A DNA stretch of 64,000 bases from JABDIP01 sp965250245 (GTDB lineage Bacteria; Pseudomonadota; Alphaproteobacteria; DSM-16000; Inquilinaceae), in the NCBI GenBank assembly GCA_965250245.1, contig OZ252296.1, forward strand, positions 4,402,001-4,466,000, given 5' to 3'. Shown here piece after piece: positions 36,101 through 44,259 of the stretch (the stretch's first letter is position 1; each line of letters opens with the position of its first letter). The notes under the pieces were generated by a model. The model did no database searches, was not told the DNA's origin, and worked only from the letters and a program-made list of their open reading frames with translations. A program made the translations under genes and the position numbers.

Positions 36101-36613
36101 GTTGACCGCCGCCTTGATCTGCAGCGGGTCCTGGCAGGTCTCGATCAGCAGCGCGTCGGCGCCGCCGGCGATCAGGCCGCGGCACTGGATGGTCAGCGCC
36201 GCCTCCAGCGTGTCGTAGTTTGTATGCCCCAGGCTCGGCAGCCGGGTGCCGGGGCCAACGGATCCGATCACATAGCGGTCGCGGCCGTCGCCCCAGCCTT
36301 CCGTCGCCTCGCGCGCCAACTCGGCGGCGATGCGGTTGATCTCCTCGGCCCGATCGGCGAGATCGAACTCGCCCAGCGTGATCGGCGAGCCGCCGAAGGT
36401 GTTGGTCTCCACCATGTCGGCGCCGGCTTCCAGATAGCCGCGATGGATGTCGCGCACCAGTTCCGGCCGGGACAGGTTCAGCACCTCGGTGCAGTTCTCC
36501 TTGCCCCAGTAATCCCGCTCGATCTCGAGATCGAGGGCCTGGACACGGCTGCCCATGGCGCCGTCGCAGAGCAGGACGCGCTCGGCGAGCGCTTCGAGGA
36601 TCGGTCGGGCCAT
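33125..36613 (-). CDS. metH: Cobalamin-dependent methionine synthase
   Basis: A 1162-residue cytoplasmic enzyme that methylates homocysteine using methyl-tetrahydrofolate. Domains run in order: homocysteine-binding, with zinc cysteines in GLNCATGP and NLIGGCCGTDTAH; pterin-binding, starting near LSIGERCNANGSKRF; cobalamin-binding, with GDVHDIGKN (the histidine that ligates cobalt); and the SAM-dependent reactivation domain at the C-terminus. The length is normal. It begins ten bases after metF, in a regulator-metF-metH operon. I took the ATG at 36613, where the conserved MARPILEALAERVLL begins. Confidence 0.97.
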   Translation of the reverse strand: MARPILEALAERVLLCDGAMGSRVQALDLEIERDYWGKENCTEVLNLSRPELVRDIHRGYLEAGADMVETNTFGGSPITLGEFDLADRAEEINRIAAELAREATEGWGDGRDRYVIGSVGPGTRLPSLGHTNYDTLEAALTIQCRGLIAGGADALLIETCQDPLQIKAAVNGAKAARAELGSDTPIFVQATVETTGTLLVGADIAAASTAIQALDVPLMGLNCATGPQEMAEHVKWLSENWPGLISVQPNAGLPELIDGRTVYPLGPDEMAAWLERFIEEDGLNLIGGCCGTDTAHIAALDAMLRKRDGAAHRPAPAQRSVHWVPSVASLYGQVPLRQENAYLSIGERCNANGSKRFRELQAAEDWDGCTAMAREQVGEGSHTLDVCTAYVGRDEIADMTAVVQRFTGEVTAPLVFDSTEYPVLDAAMKLYGGKGIVNSINFEDGEEPAAEKLALARKYGAAVIALTIDETGMAKDADAKVVLAKRLYDFACVQHGLPPGDLMFDPLTFTICTGNEDDRKLGLWTLEAIERIAAELPECQIILGLSNISFGLNPAARHVLNSVFLDHAMRRGLTGAIVHVSKIMPLHQIAPEEVQVAEDLIYDRRREGYDPLERFMELFEGRSAKKTEKRKRAETVEERLKDRIVDGDRQGLTDDLDEALKTYPPLDIVNTFLLDGMKVVGDLFGAGKMQLPFVLKSAETMKAAVAHLEPHMERVEGQEKGTIVLATVKGDVHDIGKNLVDIILTNNGYRVVNLGIKQPIATIMSAAKEHNADAVGMSGLLVKSTVVMKDNIVEMTREGFDVPVFLGGAALTRGYVEQDCAPIYANGRVAYARDAFDGLSLMNKVVEGDFDRYLDGVRAKAAARPSNRERRLGRPAKPAETIDVSAAQVRRNTLAEGVAVPEPPFWGPRVIARVPLKTLVPYLNERMLFQMQWGYRKEGRRLDEYLKWAQQNLRPLLKDLIERCEQEQILVPQAVYGYWRCAASGNDLVLFDESGDTEVARFTLPRQAGEDGQCIADYVRDVDADGRDVIGLQVVTMGQHASDVAREWFAADKYEDYLYLHGLGVEMAEAMAEYTHKRVRAELGFAAEDDRNIARMLQQGYRGSRYSFGYPACPNLEDQTHLLRLLEAQQIGVELSDEFQLHPEQSTSAIVLHHPKAKYFTV

Positions 36614-36623
36614 GGAGGGGACT

Positions 36624-37508
36624 CTAATTGGCGAGGGCTGCGGCGGGCTCGGGCCGCGCGGCGGCATCCCCGACCAGGCCCAGCCGGTCGCAGATCGTCA
36701 CCGTCGGCTCGGCACGGTTCAGGGTGTAGAAATGGAACCCGTCGACGCCATGGGCCATCAGCACGCGGCACTGGGCGACGGCGAAGTCGATCGCGGCCTG
36801 CCGGCGGGCATCCGGCCCGTCCAGCCCGGCGAACCGTTCGGCCATCGCGGCCGGCACCCGGGCGCCGCACTTCGCGGCGAACTCGGCCGCGCGGTCGAAA
36901 TTCGTCACCGGCAGGATGCCGGGCACGATCGGCGCGGAGATGCCGAGCGCGCGGGCCCGGTCGCGGAACCGCAGGAAGGCGTCATCGTCGAAGAAGAACT
37001 GGGTGATCGCCCGGTCGGCGCCGGCATCGATCTTGCGCTTCAGGTTCTCCAGGTCGAACGCCGACGACGGCGCGTCGGGATGCACCTCCGGATAGGCGGC
37101 CACACTGATGTCGAAATCGGCGATCCGCTTCAGGCCGGCGACCAGGTCGGCGGCATAGCGATAGGGCCCCGGATCATGCTGCTCGGCGGCATCCTCGCGC
37201 GGGTCGCCGCGCAGGGCGACGATGCGGCGGACGCCGGACTCCCAATAGGCGCGCGCCAGCGCCTCGGTGGCTGCGGCGGAGCGGCCGACGCAGGCCATAT
37301 GCGCCGCCACGTCCATGGTGCTGTCGCGGCGCAGATCCGCGACGACCGTGCGGGTCAACTCACCGCCGGACCCGCCGGCGCCGTCGGTCACCGAGCAGAA
37401 CCGCGGGCCCAGGGCTTCGAGCCGCGCGACCGAGTCGCGCAGGGTCTCGGCCATCTTGTCGGAGCGCGGCGGGAAGAACTCGAAGCTGATATCCGGGGTT
37501 CTGGCCAT
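36624..37508 (-). CDS. metF: 5,10-methylenetetrahydrofolate reductase
   Basis: A 294-residue FAD enzyme that makes the 5-methyl-tetrahydrofolate used by MetH. The family opening ISFEFFPPRSDKMAETL and FCSVTDGAGG are present, and the length matches bacterial MetF. It sits 25 bases after the regulator gene and ten before metH. It should be repressed with them when the methylation cycle is supplied. Confidence 0.97.
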   Translation of the reverse strand: MARTPDISFEFFPPRSDKMAETLRDSVARLEALGPRFCSVTDGAGGSGGELTRTVVADLRRDSTMDVAAHMACVGRSAAATEALARAYWESGVRRIVALRGDPREDAAEQHDPGPYRYAADLVAGLKRIADFDISVAAYPEVHPDAPSSAFDLENLKRKIDAGADRAITQFFFDDDAFLRFRDRARALGISAPIVPGILPVTNFDRAAEFAAKCGARVPAAMAERFAGLDGPDARRQAAIDFAVAQCRVLMAHGVDGFHFYTLNRAEPTVTICDRLGLVGDAAARPEPAAALAN

Positions 37509-37533
37509 GATCGTTCGGGTCTCCGGCTTTGGA

Positions 37534-38514
37534 TCAGGACCGGCCGGCGGCCGGACGTCCGGTCCGGTCGGCGGCAGGTTTCGTCACGGCCGGTCTCAAC
37601 GCCGGCCAGATGGTCACGGTCAGCGGCTGGCCCGGCAGGTGCACCGGGTCGGGGCACTCGAATCCGCATTCGCTCAGCCAGTCGCCGATCTGCTCGTCGG
37701 AGAAGCCCAGCCAGCGATGGGCATGCTCGTCGCGCAGCCCGGCAACCTCATGGGGGGCGAAGTCGGCGACCAGCAGGCGTCCGCCGGGCCGCAGCACGCG
37801 CGCCGCCTCAGCCAGCGCCTCGGCCGGGTCCTCCAGGTAGTGCAGGACCTGGTGGATCACCGCCACGTCGAAGGAGGCGCCCGGGAAGGGGAGCTGGTAG
37901 AGATCGCCGTGCCGCACCTGCCAGTTGCGCTTGCCGGCGGCCTCCAGGTTGGCCCGCGCCACCGCCAGCATCTCGCGCGAATAATCGATGCCGACGCAGC
38001 GTTCGGCCCGGTCCGCCAGCACCGACAGCATGCGGCCGGTGCCAGTGCCCAGATCGAGCAGATCCTCGATCGGGCCGGCCGGCAGCAGGTCCACGATGGC
38101 GCGCTCGACCTCGCTGTCGGCGATGTGCAGCGCCCGGATCTCGTCCCATTGCGCCGCGTTCTCCGCGAAATAGCGCGACGCCTGCTCCGCGCGGTTCTGC
38201 TTGATGCCGTCCAGCCGCTCCAGATCCAGCGCCAGGGTGGCGTCCGCCGCCGGCACCAGGTCGACCAGCGTGCGGCCGAGATCGGCGCAGGCGCCGCGCG
38301 CCGACAGCCGGAAGTAGGCGTAGGTGCCCTCGCGGAACCGGTCCAGTAGACCGGCATCGCACAGCAGCTTCAGATGGCGGGACACGCGCGGCTGGCTCTG
38401 GCCGAGAATCTGGGTCAGGTCGCTGACCGACAGCTCGCCATGGGCGCACAGCGCCAGGATGCGCAGCCGGGTCGGCTCCGCCGCTGCCCGAAGGCCCTGT
38501 AGCAACTGTTCCAT
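37534..38514 (-). CDS. ArsR-type regulator fused to a SAM methyltransferase domain
   Basis: A 326-residue protein. Residues about 1-90 form an ArsR winged helix (LRAAAEPTRLRILALCAHG, then SQPRVSRHLKLLCDAGLL); no CxC metal site is seen. Residues about 130-310 form a class I methyltransferase (LLDLGTGTGRMLSVLA, then GIDYSREMLAVARANL). SahR-type ArsR regulators that sense S-adenosylhomocysteine control methionine-cycle genes in Proteobacteria, and such fusions fit that role. A perfect 16-bp palindrome lies about 80 bases upstream. The start at 38514 begins the winged helix. Confidence 0.88.
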   Translation of the reverse strand: MEQLLQGLRAAAEPTRLRILALCAHGELSVSDLTQILGQSQPRVSRHLKLLCDAGLLDRFREGTYAYFRLSARGACADLGRTLVDLVPAADATLALDLERLDGIKQNRAEQASRYFAENAAQWDEIRALHIADSEVERAIVDLLPAGPIEDLLDLGTGTGRMLSVLADRAERCVGIDYSREMLAVARANLEAAGKRNWQVRHGDLYQLPFPGASFDVAVIHQVLHYLEDPAEALAEAARVLRPGGRLLVADFAPHEVAGLRDEHAHRWLGFSDEQIGDWLSECGFECPDPVHLPGQPLTVTIWPALRPAVTKPAADRTGRPAAGRS

Positions 38515-38892
38515 GCCGTCTCTCCGCAACCCAACGATGCGCACACTGACAAGTCGCAATAGTCTATCAGCGAACGATCAGATTAGGAAGCGATATATAA
38601 AGATATCTTTATGCAATGATTAAATCGGACCATGCGGCATGACGGTTCGGGCATTCGGGTTGCAGAAAACGGGGCCGGCACGCCTGTGCCCCTGCGGCAA
38701 CAGTCGCCGGCCACGGCACCGGCGGGGGCCGCCGGCGCTGGCCGACACTGCCCGGCTGTGATACCTGAATCGTCCCAAATTGAGACGGTCGCGCCGCCCA
38801 CGGTGGTGTGACTTGACGCACTGTAACCGTGGCTTAGTTTGGCCATCATAAATGCCGGATGGCGATGCACCGTCCGGCAGCCGCACAACAGG
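38515..38892. other. Divergent intergenic region between the met operon and mlaA
   Basis: About 380 bases. The AT-rich part (38550-38625) contains the palindrome described separately. I looked for a SAM or SAH riboswitch upstream of the met operon and saw no recognisable aptamer. The remainder is GC-rich, without a credible gene. Confidence 0.5.
38597..38612. promoter_or_regulatory. Perfect 16-bp palindrome, probable operator of the met operon
   Basis: ATAAAGATATCTTTAT is an exact palindrome centred about 90 bases upstream of the regulator start. ArsR-family dimers bind such symmetric AT-rich sites, and SahR-type regulators control this set of genes elsewhere. This is the natural autoregulatory operator; binding is inferred. 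Confidence 0.7.
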
Positions 38893-39825
38893 ATGGACTG
38901 GGCATTGGAGTCTAAAAATTTCAACAAATGCAAAGTCTTGCTTGGGCAACATGGGCGGTTCTTAAGGTCGTTTCTGATCACGCTCATCTTCGCGGCGGCC
39001 ACCTCCGCCTGCGCCTCGAGCCAGAACGCCGACGGCTTCGAAACGGTCTATGACCCGCTCGAGCCGCTGAACCGATCCATCTTCAAGGTCAACCAGGCGG
39101 TCGACTTCATGGTCATCCGGCCGGTCTCGGCGACCTACCGCCAGGTTGTGCCCGATCCGCTACAGGAGATGGTCACCAACTTCCTGCGCAACCTCGCGAC
39201 ACCGGTGACCCTGCTCAACGAGTTGCTGCAGGGCGACCTGGAAGGCGCGGAGGTCGCCGTTACACGCTTCTTCCTGAATTCGACGGTGGGGCTGGCGGGT
39301 TTGATCGACATTGCCGGCTACAACACGCCGGAGTTGGCCCACCGGTCGGAGGATTTCGGCCAGACATTGGGTGTGTGGGGCGTGGGCGACGGCCCCTATC
39401 TGGTGCTGCCGCTGCTGGGGCCCACCAATCTGCGTGACGGCGTCGGCCGCATCGTCGATACCGCCTCCGACCCGCTGACCTATTACGACGACGAGACCTT
39501 TGCCTGGACCCGCCTCGGCCTGACCGCGGTGGACGCGCGGGCCCGGTCCCTGGACGCGCTGGACGAGATCGAGCGCTCCTCGATCGATTTCTACGCCGCC
39601 ATCCGCAGCCTGTATTGGCAGAACCGCCGGTCGGAGATCTTCGACGGCAACCCGCCGGTGGCGGACACCTTCCCCGATTTCGAAGACTTCGACGATGAGG
39701 AATTCGACGACAGCGGCCTTCCGCCCGATGACGCGTCCGGGGCAGACCCGGTGCAACTGTCGGAGGCGCGTCCGCCGGCCGTCACCGAAGTCCTGATCCT
39801 CGACCTGGAACCCTTGAGAGAGTGA
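38893..39825 (+). CDS. mlaA: MlaA (VacJ) family outer-membrane lipoprotein
   Basis: Outer-membrane component of the Mla retrograde phospholipid transport system. About 310 residues: a signal segment (LRSFLITLIFAAATSACAS) ending in a lipobox Cys, then YDPLEPLNRSIFKVNQAVD and the conserved EDFGQTLGVWGVGDGPYLVLPLLGP. The C-terminus has an acidic tail (DFEDFDDEEFDDSG). The first 20 residues before the signal core are unusually long, so the true start may be downstream. mlaC follows five bases later. The permease genes mlaE, mlaF and mlaD are not in the window. Confidence 0.93.
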   Translation: MDWALESKNFNKCKVLLGQHGRFLRSFLITLIFAAATSACASSQNADGFETVYDPLEPLNRSIFKVNQAVDFMVIRPVSATYRQVVPDPLQEMVTNFLRNLATPVTLLNELLQGDLEGAEVAVTRFFLNSTVGLAGLIDIAGYNTPELAHRSEDFGQTLGVWGVGDGPYLVLPLLGPTNLRDGVGRIVDTASDPLTYYDDETFAWTRLGLTAVDARARSLDALDEIERSSIDFYAAIRSLYWQNRRSEIFDGNPPVADTFPDFEDFDDEEFDDSGLPPDDASGADPVQLSEARPPAVTEVLILDLEPLRE

Positions 39826-39830
39826 GACCC

Positions 39831-40457
39831 ATGACGCTGCGCCCCCACGGCATCATCATGGCGGTCGCCCTGGCCTGGCTGAGCTGGACCCCGGCCCCCG
39901 CCCTGGCGGCGGATGCCGCTGCCGCCGAACGGTTCATCGCCGATCTCGGCGACACCACCATCGACATCCTGCAGCAGCCGGACCTGACCCTCGACGAGGC
40001 GACGGCCGGCTTCCGCGAGCTGTTCGCGGAGAATTTCGACATTCCCACGATCGGCCGGTTCGTGCTGGGCCGATACTGGCGGGCCGCGTCACCGGCGCAG
40101 CGGGAGGAATTCCTGGGGTTGTTCCGGGAGCTGATCGTCGAGACCTACGCCCGGCGGTTCTCGGAGTATTCCGGCCAGAGCATCGAGGTCTTGGGATCGC
40201 GCGAGCTGTCGGAACGCGACTCCATGGTGTCGACCCAGATCGTCGACTCGAGCGGCGGCACCATCGCCGCCATCGAATGGCGGGTGCGCGACCGCGACGG
40301 CCGCCAGCGCATCATCGACGTCGTCGTCGAGCAGATCAGCATGGGCGTGACCCAGCGCAGCGACTTCGACGCGGTGATCCAGCGCGGCGGCGGCAATATC
40401 GACGCGCTGCTGGACGCGCTGCGCGACCAGATCCAGACGGCGCAGAACCAGTCCTGA
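39831..40457 (+). CDS. mlaC: MlaC/Ttg2-type periplasmic phospholipid carrier
   Basis: A 208-residue exported protein with signal peptide (IIMAVALAWLSWTPAPALA). It shows the MlaC pattern: FDIPTIGRFVLGRYWRAASPAQREEF and a C-terminal half with VVEQISMGVTQRSDF. It ferries phospholipids between MlaA and the inner-membrane complex. GAGAG precedes the ATG at 39831; a GTG at 39822 would overlap mlaA. The two genes form an operon. Confidence 0.93.
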   Translation: MTLRPHGIIMAVALAWLSWTPAPALAADAAAAERFIADLGDTTIDILQQPDLTLDEATAGFRELFAENFDIPTIGRFVLGRYWRAASPAQREEFLGLFRELIVETYARRFSEYSGQSIEVLGSRELSERDSMVSTQIVDSSGGTIAAIEWRVRDRDGRQRIIDVVVEQISMGVTQRSDFDAVIQRGGGNIDALLDALRDQIQTAQNQS

Positions 40458-40473
40458 GGCCGAACGGCCTGCC

Positions 40474-40478
<5 letters not shown>
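40453..40478. terminator. Hairpin spanning the convergent mlaC and ettA stop codons
   Basis: CCTGAGGC (40453-40460) pairs with GCCTCAGG (40471-40478). It includes the end of mlaC and the stop region of ettA, so one structure serves both directions. There is no U tract on either side. Confidence 0.5.
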
Positions 40479-42156
<1,678 letters not shown>

Positions 42157-42308
42157 CGGCTGCCGGTCTCACGGGTTTGTCGTGTCGGGAACTCTCGGCC
42201 TTTTAGCCCAGCCGGACATCCGGGCCAAGCCCCAGTCAGGCCCGGCTGCTGGACTGCGACACTCGCGGCCGGCGACGCCTCGGCAACAGGCCGGGAGACG
42301 ACCGGAAT

Positions 42309-42383
42309 TGGCGCGCCGTAGGGGAGTCGAACCCCTGTTTCGAGATCGAAAGTCTCGCGTCCTGACCGCTAGACGAACGGCGC
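42309..42383 (-). tRNA. tRNA-Glu (anticodon UUC)
   Basis: A complete 75-base cloverleaf with encoded CCA. Acceptor GCGCCGT/ACGGCGC, anticodon stem CGAGA/TCTCG with loop CTTTCGA (anticodon TTC), T arm AGGGG-TTCGACT-CCCCT, discriminator G. It is the last of three abutting tRNA genes, separated from the previous one by a single base. The loop with G37 and A38 differs from the CTTTCAC loop usual in bacterial tRNA-Glu, so it may be an extra, non-standard copy. Confidence 0.93.
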
Positions 42384-42384
42384 T

Positions 42385-42460
42385 TGGCGCCCCCGACGGG
42401 ATTCGAACCCGTATGACCAGATCGAGAATCTGGCATCCTGAGCCGTTAGATGACGGGGGC
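42385..42460 (-). tRNA. tRNA-Glu (anticodon CUC)
   Basis: A complete 76-base cloverleaf with encoded CCA. Acceptor GCCCCCG/CGGGGGC, anticodon stem CCAGA/TCTGG with loop TTCTCGA (anticodon CTC), T arm ACGGG-TTCGAAT-CCCGT, discriminator G. Its first base directly follows the CCA of the preceding tRNA with no spacer. Confidence 0.9.
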
Positions 42461-42535
42461 TGGCGCGCTCAACGGGAGTCGAACCCGTGTTTCCCGATAG
42501 ACAGCCGGGCGTCTTGACCGCTGGACCATGAGCGC
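42461..42535 (-). tRNA. tRNA with Asp anticodon (GUC) on a Glu-like body
   Basis: A complete 75-base cloverleaf with encoded CCA: acceptor GCGCTCA/TGAGCGC, anticodon stem CCCGG/TCGGG, T arm ACGGG-TTCGACT-CCCGT. The loop CTGTCTA places GTC at 34-36 (Asp) but U at position 37, where a purine is nearly universal. The D arm (GTCC-AGCGGTCAA-GAC) and variable region (AAAC) match the neighbouring Glu(UUC) gene rather than ordinary tRNA-Asp. It is first in the array. Whether it is charged with Asp, Glu or nothing is open. Confidence 0.85.
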
Positions 42536-42548
42536 ATGCGGCGGGCCC

Positions 42549-42580
42549 AAATACAAAAGCCCGCCGAATCCGGGGCGGGC
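42549..42580 (-). terminator. Intrinsic terminator between leader and tRNA array
   Basis: On the minus strand GCCCGCC (42580-42574) pairs with GGCGGGC (42565-42559) around an eight-base loop, followed by TTTTGTATTT (42558-42549). It lies 14 bases before the first tRNA, so the array can be transcribed from the leader promoter only by reading through it. Confidence 0.75.
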
Positions 42581-42607
42581 CTTGCGATCAGACTGAACTG
42601 AGAACTC

Positions 42608-42628
42608 GGTCGCCGCCGGGCGGCGACC
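42608..42628 (-). other. Leader hairpin B
   Basis: GGTCGCCGC (42628-42620) and GCGGCGACC (42616-42608) form a perfect nine-pair stem with a three-base loop, between the leader stop codon and the terminator. GGCGG at 42617-42613 could instead pair with CCGCC at 42578-42574 inside the terminator's 5' arm, so it is a candidate switching element. Confidence 0.65.
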
Positions 42629-42636
42629 ACAAGGGA

Positions 42637-42699
42637 TCACCGCGAGGGAGTATCCTCCTCGCGTTCATCAAGAATCCGAAAGGCGATCGACGTGTTCAT
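42637..42699 (-). CDS. Putative 20-residue acidic leader peptide
   Basis: The frame reads MNTSIAFRILDEREEDTPSR and stops at TGA. Five of six consecutive codons are Asp or Glu (GAT GAA CGC GAG GAG GAT). Its ATG falls at or next to the predicted transcription start, so translation would be leaderless. Codons CGC-GAG-G form the 5' arm of a seven-pair hairpin (42663-42657 with 42647-42641) whose 3' arm ends just before the stop. Followed by a terminator and by tRNA genes for Glu and an Asp anticodon, it fits a ribosome-sensing attenuation leader. Translation is not shown. Confidence 0.6.
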   Translation of the reverse strand: MNTSIAFRILDEREEDTPSR

Positions 42700-42706
42700 G
42701 GCGCGG

Positions 42707-42735
42707 CTTGTAGCGTGAACCATGGTGCTCGTCAA
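42707..42735 (-). promoter_or_regulatory. Sigma-70-type promoter of the leader and tRNA array
   Basis: TTGACG (42735-42730), a 17-base spacer, then TACAAG (42712-42707). The discriminator that follows, CCGCGCC, is entirely GC, as in stable-RNA promoters under stringent control. The predicted start is near 42700. Confidence 0.65.
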
Positions 42736-42858
42736 TGACGACGCTGTGACAGCTCGGACCCAGCGTGGCCATAACAGCTTGTATTACAAGCGAATCCTTC
42801 GTCCGGCATCGTACTGAACGGACGCTGGACTCGCGGAGTCTCAACGGCTAGCCGGGTC
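42736..42858. other. Region upstream of the tRNA leader promoter
   Basis: About 120 bases between the promoter and the stop codon of the endonuclease V-like gene. It includes the short inverted repeat CTTGTATTACAAG at 42779-42791. No gene is seen. Confidence 0.4.
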
Positions 42859-43407
42859 TTATCCCCTGAGCCGGGCCGCAAGCGCGTCGCGACAGGCGCG
42901 ATCGGCCAGCTTCAGCAGGGTCGGCATACGGCTGGCCCCATGCATTCCGGCGATGCACGTCTTGGCCTGGGACAGCGGCATTCCGATCGCCGTGACGTAG
43001 AGCGGCTGCTTGCTGCCGCCGCGGTAGAGGCGGCAGGTCTCAGGCGTGCCGGCAAATTCGGACTTGGCGACGCCGATGACCGGGACGTCGCCGCCCAGGC
43101 GGTCATGAAGATGCCATCCGAGGCCCGGCGACTGCTCCGGCCCCAAGGTCACATAGCCATCGACGACGATGGCGTCGAGGGTCTCGTCGACCGCCTCCAG
43201 CAGGCGCAGAAGGCAGGGCAGCTCTCGCTTGTAGAAGGCTCCAGGCTCATACGGCGCGACCGTGTCGATGCGCTCCACGATCGTCCGTTCGGCCGCATCG
43301 CTGTCCCAGTCGCGATGAACAATGCCGGCCGCAACGGCGAGCGTTCCGGAATAGGCGACGTCAGTGGTGAGGATCAATCGCGGCTGTCCTCGGCATCCGC
43401 GTGCCAC
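42859..43407 (-). CDS. Endonuclease V-like protein
   Basis: A 182-residue protein resembling endonuclease V, which nicks DNA near deoxyinosine. Recognisable elements: LILTTDVAYSG (first catalytic Asp), YEPGAFYKRELPCLL (Glu), VDGYVTLGP (Asp) and VIGVAKSEF. It is shorter than classical Nfi, and the region equivalent to AHPR..GIAsHLG reads GPEQSPGLGWHLHD, so it belongs to a divergent subgroup. The GTG at 43407 is used; a TTG at 43377 would begin at the first motif. Confidence 0.8.
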   Translation of the reverse strand: MARGCRGQPRLILTTDVAYSGTLAVAAGIVHRDWDSDAAERTIVERIDTVAPYEPGAFYKRELPCLLRLLEAVDETLDAIVVDGYVTLGPEQSPGLGWHLHDRLGGDVPVIGVAKSEFAGTPETCRLYRGGSKQPLYVTAIGMPLSQAKTCIAGMHGASRMPTLLKLADRACRDALAARLRG

Positions 43408-43452
43408 CCAGGGTCAGCACAGCCTCGCTGGCGCCGGCCGGGCCATATCCCG

Positions 43453-44244
43453 TTACCCCCAGGGTTCGGAAATCGCGACATGGACCAGTTCGTCATCCGC
43501 ATTGACCAAAACGTGGCCCGCCGAGATCTTTCCGAAATAGAGTCGGCGGTTGCCGTCCGGCTTGCCATCGGAATCCACGCATTCGAACGTCCTGTATTCG
43601 CTCCCCAGGAATTCGATGACCGCATCCAGCGTCACCGTTCGGCCCGGATCGAAGGGCGGCTCACGATTGGCGATGGTCAGGAGTTGCCGGTATTGGGTCA
43701 GGCACGTTTCTGTCTGTTCGATCCAGTCCTGGTAGAACTCGACGAACCGGCTGCGCTTCATGAGGCCTTGGGCCCATTCCGTCCAGACCCGGCCCGGATC
43801 GGGGCCGTTGAGTTCGATCAGACTGTAAGTGGCGCAACCGTGGTCGCAGATATACGCCAGACCCGGAAGCTGCCAGACCGGATCATCTTCCGTGCTATCG
43901 GACTCCGGGTCGTCGGGATACCAAACGTCCTCGCTGCGCGGGAACGGGACCGAAAGGTCCATGTGAAACCTCTCGTCCCGGAAATCGTATATGCCGTATT
44001 CCGGCCCGGCCCCTCCGGCGCCGAAGGCCTCGAGATAGGTGCGAAACTCCAGCGGAAGGCTGAGACCGGTCCGCCGTTCGAAGGCGATCAGGTCCCTTTC
44101 CGGTATCGTCGGCAGGATTTTGTAATCGTGCCCGAAGCCACGCACCTTGGCGCCGAAGATCATCCGTCGGTCATCCAGGGCGTCGAATTTCTCGACCTTC
44201 TCCCTCGCGTTCGCCCAGTAGTCCAGATAGTCGCGCCTGTCCAT
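43453..44244 (-). CDS. SMI1/KNR4 (SUKH) family protein
   Basis: About 263 residues. The SUKH core lies at about residues 45-100, with ILPTIPERDLIAFERRTGLSLPLEFRTYLEAFG. SUKH proteins often act as immunity proteins against polymorphic toxins delivered by contact-dependent or secretion systems. No toxin gene is adjacent, so this is an orphan or has another binding role. The ATG at 44244 is preferred over a GTG three codons upstream. Confidence 0.8.
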   Translation of the reverse strand: MDRRDYLDYWANAREKVEKFDALDDRRMIFGAKVRGFGHDYKILPTIPERDLIAFERRTGLSLPLEFRTYLEAFGAGGAGPEYGIYDFRDERFHMDLSVPFPRSEDVWYPDDPESDSTEDDPVWQLPGLAYICDHGCATYSLIELNGPDPGRVWTEWAQGLMKRSRFVEFYQDWIEQTETCLTQYRQLLTIANREPPFDPGRTVTLDAVIEFLGSEYRTFECVDSDGKPDGNRRLYFGKISAGHVLVNADDELVHVAISEPWG

Positions 44245-44259
44245 GGGCGACACTCTACA

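Noticed and set aside
33083..37006. A very long open frame antisense to metH and metF
   Set aside because: It is the expected mirror of GC-rich codons; it has low-complexity composition and no domain, while the opposite strand encodes complete metH and metF.
38515..38892. A SAM or SAH riboswitch upstream of the met operon
   Set aside because: I saw no aptamer core; the palindrome and the fused ArsR regulator give a better explanation.
42182..42517. An open frame across the tRNA array on the plus strand
   Set aside because: It is antisense to three complete tRNA cloverleafs.
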